From the NCBI GenBank assembly GCA_003280995.1, contig QCDG01000011.1:1-64000 (forward strand): a stretch of DNA of 64,000 nt, written 5' to 3'. The position numbers and the translations under genes are program-made. Below the pieces are notes generated by a model. That model saw nothing but the letters and a program-made list of their open reading frames with translations. It did no database searches and was not told the DNA's origin. The DNA comes from Prochlorococcus sp. AG-355-A09. GTDB taxonomy: Bacteria > Cyanobacteriota > Cyanobacteriia > PCC-6307 > Cyanobiaceae. Positions 58,065 to 64,000 of the stretch are shown one piece after another; within the stretch, counting starts at the first letter, position 1, and every line of letters begins with the position of its first letter.

Positions 58065-58964
58065 ATGGAAAAGTCAGCTCTGATAGATAGTGATGAAAAT
58101 TATGACTGGAATTTTTTAAATTACCCAATACATACAGTTTCTGCTAAGCCAGAGAATACATCAAAAAAATGTGCAATTTTATTAATTCATGGTTTCGGGG
58201 CCTCTACGGATCATTGGAGATTCAACATCCCTATTTTGAGTAGCAAATATGAAGTTCATGCGATGGATCTTCTCGGTTTTGGAAAAAGTCCGAAGCCTCA
58301 AGATGTTGAATACTCAGGATCTTTATGGAAGGATCAGGTTGTTGCTTATGTACAAGAGAAAATAAAAAAACCCACAATTGTTGTTGGAAATTCATTAGGT
58401 GGTTATGCAGCATTAGCAGCTGGTGCAGAATTAAATCATCTAAATGCAGGAGTGATATTACTGAATGCTGCAGGATATTTTAGTGAAGAAAAAAATATCA
58501 AAAAGAATATGTTGCAAACTTCAATTGAAACAGTTGCCGGCATATTTTTGAAAAATATTGTTCTTCAACGTTTGATTTTTGAGAATATGAGAAATCCAAA
58601 AAATATTAAAAAAACTTTGAATCAAGTTTATGTTGATAAAAAAAATGTTGATGATTTTTTAGTTGAGTCAATAAGGAAGCCTTCATTAGATTTCGGAGCT
58701 TTTAATGTTTTTAGAAGTGTATTTAACCCATCAGGTCCTCAGGGATTGCCTTTGGATAAGCTATTCGCAAAACTAAATGCACCATTACTACTTCTTTGGG
58801 GAGGGAAAGATCCCTGGATGAACACTCCAAAAAAAAGAAATCTATATAAAAAATTTACACCAAAGAATACAAAAGAAATTATTCTTGATGCAGGACATTG
58901 CCCTCATGATGAGATACCTGAATTAGTTAATCAACATATTTTAGATTGGGTTGATTCTCTCTAA
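58065..58964 (+). CDS. Alpha/beta hydrolase, pheophytinase/dephytylase-like (copy 2)
   Basis: A 299-residue paralogue of the hydrolase at 29582-30496. IHGFGAS is at 41-47, nucleophile S110 lies in GNSLGG, an acid is expected in WGGKDPWMN, and H278 is in DAGHCPHDE. A helical cap region spans about 135-215. Both copies share LLGFGKS and the CPHDE ending. An in-frame ATG is at 58065; an out-of-frame one is at 58061. It follows the antiporter and precedes an aldose-epimerase-like gene 9 bases later. Substrate is not determined. Confidence 0.85.
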   Translation: MEKSALIDSDENYDWNFLNYPIHTVSAKPENTSKKCAILLIHGFGASTDHWRFNIPILSSKYEVHAMDLLGFGKSPKPQDVEYSGSLWKDQVVAYVQEKIKKPTIVVGNSLGGYAALAAGAELNHLNAGVILLNAAGYFSEEKNIKKNMLQTSIETVAGIFLKNIVLQRLIFENMRNPKNIKKTLNQVYVDKKNVDDFLVESIRKPSLDFGAFNVFRSVFNPSGPQGLPLDKLFAKLNAPLLLLWGGKDPWMNTPKKRNLYKKFTPKNTKEIILDAGHCPHDEIPELVNQHILDWVDSL

Positions 58965-58973
58965 GTAAAAGTT

Positions 58974-59828
58974 GTGCAAATTAAAGTATCTAATAAGGAC
59001 CAAGGAATTTTTGTCTTTCAATTAGATAAAAATAATTACATTAAATTTTGTCCTGAAAGAGGAGGCATTATCACAAATTGGGTTTCGGATGGTGATGAGA
59101 TACTTTATTTCGATGAAACAAGATTTATGGACAAGACAAAAAGTATAAGGGGAGGAATTCCAATCTTGTTTCCAATTTGTGGAAATCTCAATACCACTAG
59201 TTCAGTATTTGGAAATGGTTATATACAATTACCGCAACATGGTTTTGCTAGGAATTCGCAATGGCAATACTCCTTTAATGAAAATGCAAAATTTTTAAGC
59301 TTATTCTTAAATGCTTCTAAACAAACCAAAAAATATTATCCTTTCGATTTCGAACTAAAAATAGAAGTTACCTTAAAAATTAACTTTTTAGAATTTGAAA
59401 TTACAGTTAATAACAAAACAGATTTTGCTATGCCTATAAATTTTGGTTTGCATCCTTATTTTAATATTTCAGATTTTAAAAATTTAGAGTTTATTGATAA
59501 TCCACTTAATTGTCATGATCAAGAAAGAAATAATATAAGTAATACTTTAGATGAATTAAACAAAATTAATTTAGGAGTTGATCTACTTATGTATACTTCC
59601 GGTAAAAGCTCTTTTCGAGATAAGATTTTTAAAAGAGAGGTAACTTTAAATCATCCATATCCTTTTGATTTAGGCGTTATTTGGAGTGATCCTCTAAGAA
59701 GAATGATATGTCTCGAACCTTGGACAAGTCCCCGAAATTCTTTTGTTGATGGATTTAGAAATATTATGATTCCTTCAAATGATAGTAAAAGGTTAAATGC
59801 CTCAATACAAATAAAATCTCTTAAGTAA
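58974..59828 (+). CDS. Aldose 1-epimerase family protein
   Basis: A galactose-mutarotase-like beta-sandwich protein of 284 residues. It shows SIRGGIPILFPICGNL, LPQHGFARNSQW and the strands VNNKTDFAMPINFGLHPYF with the conserved histidines of the family, and ends ICLEPWTSPRNSF. These motifs fit the YeaD/hexose-6-phosphate mutarotase-like group better than GalM proper. The GTG start at 58974 lies 9 bases after the hydrolase stop. The sugar is unknown. Confidence 0.85.
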   Translation: MQIKVSNKDQGIFVFQLDKNNYIKFCPERGGIITNWVSDGDEILYFDETRFMDKTKSIRGGIPILFPICGNLNTTSSVFGNGYIQLPQHGFARNSQWQYSFNENAKFLSLFLNASKQTKKYYPFDFELKIEVTLKINFLEFEITVNNKTDFAMPINFGLHPYFNISDFKNLEFIDNPLNCHDQERNNISNTLDELNKINLGVDLLMYTSGKSSFRDKIFKREVTLNHPYPFDLGVIWSDPLRRMICLEPWTSPRNSFVDGFRNIMIPSNDSKRLNASIQIKSLK

Positions 59829-59841
59829 TTTTGCAATACTT

Positions 59842-61191
59842 ATGAAATTTGTCGTTATAGATGATGATCCCACAGGCTCTCAAACTGTTCACGATTGTTT
59901 GTTACTGCTTAATTGGGACTGCTCAACTTTAATCAAAGGTTTTGAATCTAAATCTAATTTATTTTTTATTTTGGCTAACACAAGGTCACTATCGGAAAAT
60001 GATGCGAAATTAACAATAGAGCAAATTTGCAAAAATCTTAAGACTGTAATAACTTCTCAAGCCTATGAAGAAGAAATTGTTTTTATAAGTAGAGGAGACT
60101 CTACCCTTCGAGGACATAACTATTTAGAGCCAATTGCTCTAAATAGTTGTTTAGGTCCTTTTGATGCTACTTTTCATATTCCAGCTTTCATAGAGGGTAA
60201 AAGATTAACAATTAATGGATCTCATTTTGTTGATAAAATTCCTATTAGTCAAACAATTTTTGCAACAGATAAAATTTTTGGATATGAGACAAGTAATGTC
60301 AAGAATCTTTTATTGCAGCAGAGTAAATCGCAAATAAATTTTGAAGATATTCAAAATCTTTTATTGTCAGATATCGAAATGCTAAATGATGAAGAAAATA
60401 ATATAGTTTTTAAAACACTAAAGAACTTGAAGAATAATAAACATGTAGTTGTAGATGTAGAAAATTATTCTCAACTAAAAAAACTTTCTTTAGTAATTAA
60501 AAAATTAATTAAACAAAAAAAATTCCTTTTTCGAACTGCAGCAAGTTTTATAAGTTCAATTTCTGAGAAAAAAAGTGTCTCTCAGAGTGAAATATTTTTC
60601 TCTAATTTAAGACTAAGAAATAAAGAAAAGAGTTTTCTTCCAGGACTGATAATTGTTGGATCTTATGTAGAACTTTCAACAATACAATTGAATAATTTAT
60701 TAGAGATAAGTAACTGCAATCCAATTGAATTAGATGTTTTTGAATTCTTTAAAATTACTTCATCAGATAATAATCAGAAGCGAAGGAATTTGTTTAAAAA
60801 TAAATTTTTAAAAGAAATTAGATTTTCTTTCGAGAAAGGAAAAACTCCTGTTTTGTTTACTTCAAGACAATTTATGTCCTTAGATTATTCTGAACAATTT
60901 AATTTTTATAATTCACTTTCTTGTTTTATAGCTGAATTAGTCGCAGATTTGAAATATGAAATAGGATATTTGATTTCAAAAGGAGGAATTACAACAAATA
61001 TGATTCTCAGTAAAGGACTTAATGCAGATTATGTTTATCTTGAGGGACAGATTTTTACAGGTATTTCAGTAGTGACTTATAACCTAAAAAATGACGAAAA
61101 AATTCCTATTGTTACACATCCCGGAAACATTGGCACTAAAGATTCACTGGTTAATATTTGGAAAGTTTTTGAAAATAAAATTAATTTTTAA
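59842..61191 (+). CDS. DUF1537 four-carbon acid sugar kinase-like protein
   Basis: A 449-residue member of the two-domain kinase family that includes 3-oxo-tetronate kinase and hydroxythreonate kinases. The N-terminal substrate domain opens FVVIDDDPTGSQTVHD (D7-D9), then SRGDSTLRGH, FHIPAFIEGKRLTINGSHFV and a substrate loop; the C-terminal nucleotide domain has LISKGGITTNMIL, GQIFTGISV and HPGNIGTKDSL. It starts 13 bases after the epimerase-like gene. No dehydrogenase, aldolase or isomerase of the tetronate pathways is in the window, so the substrate is open. Confidence 0.85.
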   Translation: MKFVVIDDDPTGSQTVHDCLLLLNWDCSTLIKGFESKSNLFFILANTRSLSENDAKLTIEQICKNLKTVITSQAYEEEIVFISRGDSTLRGHNYLEPIALNSCLGPFDATFHIPAFIEGKRLTINGSHFVDKIPISQTIFATDKIFGYETSNVKNLLLQQSKSQINFEDIQNLLLSDIEMLNDEENNIVFKTLKNLKNNKHVVVDVENYSQLKKLSLVIKKLIKQKKFLFRTAASFISSISEKKSVSQSEIFFSNLRLRNKEKSFLPGLIIVGSYVELSTIQLNNLLEISNCNPIELDVFEFFKITSSDNNQKRRNLFKNKFLKEIRFSFEKGKTPVLFTSRQFMSLDYSEQFNFYNSLSCFIAELVADLKYEIGYLISKGGITTNMILSKGLNADYVYLEGQIFTGISVVTYNLKNDEKIPIVTHPGNIGTKDSLVNIWKVFENKINF

Positions 61192-61193
61192 AA

Positions 61194-62618
61194 TTAGAAA
61201 TTTGAAATAATTTCTTCAGCAAAACTGCTGCAGGATAATGGTTCTACTTTCGGTTCCATTAAACGTGCTAGATCATAGGTGACTTTTTTTTGCTCTATAG
61301 CCTTACTTAAACCATTAGTAATTAGGTTAGCTGCCTCGTCCCAACCAAAATATTCAAGCATCATTACACCACTAAGAATGACTGAGCCTGGATTAATCTT
61401 ATTTAAGCCTGCATGTTTTGGTGCAGTACCGTGCGTAGCTTCGAAAATTGCTGCATTATCTCCAATATTTGCACCAGGAGCCATACCTAAGCCACCAACA
61501 ATTGCTGCAGCTGCATCAGAAACATAGTCTCCATTAAGGTTTAAGGTTGCAAGAATTGAATATTCTTGAGGTCTAGTTTGAATTTGTTGAAATATACTAT
61601 CAGCTATCCGATCATCAACAAGAATAAGTTCTCTCCATTTTCCATCTCCGTGAGAATTTGATATTGATGCAATAACTTCTTTAATTTCTTCACAAATGAA
61701 TGCTTTTTTGTTATTTGTAAGCTTATCAAAACCTGGTTCAATTTTTCGAGCATTATTTTCAATAGTAATTTCTGGATTTTTCTGAATATTATCTAAAATC
61801 CAGCTTTCTCGTTCTGTAATACAATCTTCTCTAAATTCATTTACTGCTAATTCATATCCCCAATCTCTAAATGCACCTTCTGTATATTTCATAATATTCC
61901 CTTTATGTACAAGAGTCACATGCCTTTTATCTCCTGATAATCTTTTAGCATGTTCAATAGCTTTTCTAATATGCCTTTGACTACCAGATTTACTCACCGG
62001 TTTTATTCCAATACCTGATCCGTCTGGTATAGATCTATTTTTTAAATTTTTACTTTTTGGTATGACAATGTTATTTAAGTGATGAATTAATTCAAGACAA
62101 TTATTATCCTCCGCTTCCCATTCAATTCCCATGTAGATATCCTCAGTATTTTCTCTATAAACAATAACGTCTAAATTTTGGGGATTTTTGTGAGGGCTTG
62201 GAGTTCCTGAATAATATTTGCATGGCCTAACACAGCTATATAAATCAAATATTTGCCTTAATGCAACATTAAGAGATCTAATACCTCCACCGATGGGAGT
62301 AGTTAAAGGACCTTTGATGGCTACACCAAAGTGTTTAATTGCTTCAATAGTATCTTGAGGGAGGTAGTTATATGTTCCATAAAGTTCACAAGCTTCATCG
62401 CCTGCATAGACTTTAAACCAATTAATTTTTCTTTTATCTCCATAGCTTTTTTTAATAGCTGAATCAAGAACGATTTGAGTTGCAGGCCAAATATCAACTC
62501 CAGTACCATCACCCCTAATAAATGGGACAATTGGATTATTAGGAACATTAGGTTTGCCTTGATTAAAAGTTATTATTTCGCCTTCATTAGGTAAAGTTAA
62601 TTTTTCAAATTTTGGCAT
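61194..62618 (-). CDS. icd: Isocitrate dehydrogenase (NADP)
   Basis: Converts isocitrate to 2-oxoglutarate, the carbon skeleton and nitrogen signal of cyanobacteria. The 474 residues include the substrate loop SLNVALRQIFDLYSCVRP, VYRENTEDIYMGIEWE, KGNIMKYTEGAF and ATHGTAPKHAG. It is longer than Escherichia coli Icd (416), with an insertion in the middle (about 255-340) as in other cyanobacteria. I looked for an NtcA-type GTA-N8-TAC site upstream and did not find a clear one. It converges on the DUF1537 kinase with a 2-base gap. Confidence 0.96.
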   Translation of the reverse strand: MPKFEKLTLPNEGEIITFNQGKPNVPNNPIVPFIRGDGTGVDIWPATQIVLDSAIKKSYGDKRKINWFKVYAGDEACELYGTYNYLPQDTIEAIKHFGVAIKGPLTTPIGGGIRSLNVALRQIFDLYSCVRPCKYYSGTPSPHKNPQNLDVIVYRENTEDIYMGIEWEAEDNNCLELIHHLNNIVIPKSKNLKNRSIPDGSGIGIKPVSKSGSQRHIRKAIEHAKRLSGDKRHVTLVHKGNIMKYTEGAFRDWGYELAVNEFREDCITERESWILDNIQKNPEITIENNARKIEPGFDKLTNNKKAFICEEIKEVIASISNSHGDGKWRELILVDDRIADSIFQQIQTRPQEYSILATLNLNGDYVSDAAAAIVGGLGMAPGANIGDNAAIFEATHGTAPKHAGLNKINPGSVILSGVMMLEYFGWDEAANLITNGLSKAIEQKKVTYDLARLMEPKVEPLSCSSFAEEIISNF

Positions 62619-62828
62619 AGCATTGAATTAATAAAAGATAACTAATTGAAGTTCTTCGTATTGTAATTTGAGATGAGTTATTTTCTTTAAAACCTAGAAA
62701 TTTATTATTCAAATGTGAATAGAGAATAGTTTATTGATCAGCATTTCAACATCTTTATTAAAAGAAAAAGTAGTTAATAAGCAAGTTAAAGCAAATTATG
62801 TCATTTTCAAAAAAATACTCAGCTACTT

Positions 62829-63260
62829 ATGAATGCGAGTTCAAATGTAAGTAATGTTGAAATAGCTAATAAAATTGCTTCCACTGCAGCTTTGTTTCGG
62901 AAATATTTTCCAGATGCAAGCGTAAACTTTAGTCCATGGGACAACTCAAATAATGACTCCATGCAAGATACTATTGATTTTGCGTTTCATTTCCCTGGTT
63001 GGAGTCCTCTTATTGAATGTAGAGCAATACTCTTACAGTTAAGAATTGAAAATGATAATAATGGCAGAGTTCCGAAATTATTGGGAATAATAATGCGAGG
63101 TATGATTGTTCCCTCCGAGAGGTGGAGAGTGGCTACCATCGGTGATTGGGAAATGACTGGCACTCATCTACCGCAAAAGGAACAAAAAGATAACCTTTTT
63201 TTGGTTTGCAAAGAACTTTATAAGCTATTCTCTACAACATCCGCTGGTAACAAAAATTAG
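62829..63260 (+). CDS. Conserved marine-cyanobacterial protein, unknown function
   Basis: A 143-residue protein opening MNASSNVSNVEIANKIAST, followed by FRKYFPDASVNFSPWDNS, FAFHFPGWSPLIECRAILLQL, a mid-section with GRVPKLLGIIMRGMIVPSERWRVAT, and a helical end. I recognise it as a gene type conserved in cyanobacteria next to heme oxygenase but know no function or domain. The 210 bases between it and icd hold no ORF or RNA signature I can support. It ends 57 bases before the heme oxygenase start. Confidence 0.7.
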   Translation: MNASSNVSNVEIANKIASTAALFRKYFPDASVNFSPWDNSNNDSMQDTIDFAFHFPGWSPLIECRAILLQLRIENDNNGRVPKLLGIIMRGMIVPSERWRVATIGDWEMTGTHLPQKEQKDNLFLVCKELYKLFSTTSAGNKN

Positions 63261-63317
63261 CTGTTTTATGTATTTTCCTTGTAGATTAAATACACTTACA
63301 AAAATAATACCAAATAT

Positions 63318-64000
63318 ATGGCAGTTGCTCTTGCAGGACAATTAAGAGAAGGGACAAAAAAATCCCACACTATGGCAGAAAATACTGGCTTTGTGGCTTG
63401 TTTTTTAAAAGGAGTTGTTGAAAAAAAATCTTATAGAAAATTGATTAGTGATTTATATTTTGTTTATGAAGCTATGGAAGAAGAAATTGAAAGACTGGTC
63501 AATGAGGAACATCCCGTAATAAAACCTATTGGTTTTAAATCGTTATATAGGAAAGAAACTCTTGTAAATGATCTTAAATTTTATTTTGGTGAAAACTGGA
63601 AGAATGAAATTAATATTTCTCACTCAGCAAAAGAATATGTTGAAAGAATCCGAGAGGTTGCAAAAAATTCACCAGAGCTATTAGTTGGTCACCACTACAC
63701 TCGCTATATAGGAGATTTATCTGGGGGGCAAATCTTGAAAAGGATCGCTAAAAAAGCATTAAATTTGCAGGGAAATAATGGTTTAAATTTTTATGAGTTT
63801 GAATTAATTGCTGACGAAAAGAAATTTAAGGAAGAATATTCCCTTACTTTGAATCAACTTCCAATAAATCAAAAGACTGCTGATCAAATTATTGATGAAG
63901 CTAATCAAGCTTTTACTTACAACATGAAAATGTTTAAGGAGCTTGAAGGTAACTTGATTTCTGTTTTAGGCAAGATTGTATTCAATTACATTACAAAAAA
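63318..64000 (+). CDS. ho1: Heme oxygenase (C-terminus cut by window edge)
   Basis: Opens heme to biliverdin with ferredoxin as electron donor, the first step toward phycobilins. ATG at 63318 starts MAVALAGQLREGTKKSHTMAE, with the axial heme ligand H17; the distal-helix motif HHYTRYIGDLSGGQ is near 125-138. No stop occurs before position 64000, giving 227 visible residues of about 236-240, so only the extreme C-terminus is missing. Prochlorococcus keeps this enzyme despite its reduced phycobiliproteins. Identity is secure. Confidence 0.96.
   Translation, partial: MAVALAGQLREGTKKSHTMAENTGFVACFLKGVVEKKSYRKLISDLYFVYEAMEEEIERLVNEEHPVIKPIGFKSLYRKETLVNDLKFYFGENWKNEINISHSAKEYVERIREVAKNSPELLVGHHYTRYIGDLSGGQILKRIAKKALNLQGNNGLNFYEFELIADEKKFKEEYSLTLNQLPINQKTADQIIDEANQAFTYNMKMFKELEGNLISVLGKIVFNYITK

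Noticed and set aside
62619..62828. NtcA binding site (GTA-N8-TAC) upstream of icd
   Set aside because: icd is a known NtcA target in cyanobacteria, but reading both strands of this gap I found no clear match to the consensus.
62794..62850. Small upstream frame beginning ATGTCATTTTC ahead of the unknown gene at 62829
   Set aside because: It ends after 18 codons out of frame with the main gene and shows no ribosome-binding site or conserved pattern.

Overview
The window reads as a core-genome stretch of a high-light-type Prochlorococcus, or a very close picocyanobacterial relative. The evidence is the very AT-rich DNA, short intergenic gaps, single-copy housekeeping genes, cyanobacterial photosystem genes (psbZ, psaC), an NdhS-like NDH-1 subunit gene, a ycf23 homologue, RpaB, heme oxygenase, and protein features typical of cyanobacteria (aspartate kinase with four ACT domains, SecA with a middle insertion, RNase J with a low-complexity tail). 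I see no insertion sequence, prophage, CRISPR array, integrase or block of foreign composition. Species placement is inference from family resemblance. || Layout. 1-6.4 kb: trigger factor (cut by the left edge) diverges from asd-dapA-RNase J, which converges on tilS. 6.5-15.6 kb: ycf23-like gene and uvrB; lysC and holA on the minus strand; cobH; mutS. 15.7-22.4 kb: psbZ, ribH, tRNA-Gly(GCC), an NTF2-like protein, a GNAT enzyme, secA, cysE and a GntR regulator. 22.4-31.6 kb: infC, miaA, gyrB, a small exported protein, two crcB genes, mgtE, a group 2 sigma factor, an alpha/beta hydrolase and a PfkB kinase. 31.5-43.5 kb: tsaE, ahcY, a DedA protein, ssb, mreBCD, rpaB, lysS, smpB, ruvB, a TPR protein and an M20 amidohydrolase. 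43.6-52.6 kb: TPP riboswitch and thiC, then tktA-fabF-acpP facing away from psaC, glmS, rimM, ndhS and rnc. 52.6-64 kb: RNase P RNA, tRNA-Arg(CCT), two unknown genes, glycogen phosphorylase, a CPA2 antiporter, a second alpha/beta hydrolase, an aldose-epimerase-like protein, a DUF1537 kinase, icd, an unknown gene and heme oxygenase (cut by the right edge). || How the genes fit together. asd, dapA and lysC are three steps of the aspartate pathway to lysine and diaminopimelate. mreBCD sets cell shape. RNase J, RNase III, RNase P RNA, SmpB and RimM handle RNA processing and ribosome upkeep. tktA uses the cofactor whose pyrimidine half ThiC makes, and thiC is under a TPP riboswitch. acpP-fabF supply fatty-acid synthesis, and PsaC and NdhS belong to photosynthetic electron transport. 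|| No complete new system is evident. The points most worth a second look are modest: an RNase J tail ending in an Arg-rich motif like the PNPase-binding peptide of cyanobacterial RNase E; a terminator-like hairpin in the leader of the Na+/H+ antiporter gene; a CrcB pair in which one partner has lost the pore Asn; two pheophytinase/dephytylase-like hydrolases; an orphan DUF1537 kinase; a D-to-E change in the RNase III metal site; and a perfect 17-bp P3-like helix capped by GAAA in RNase P RNA.
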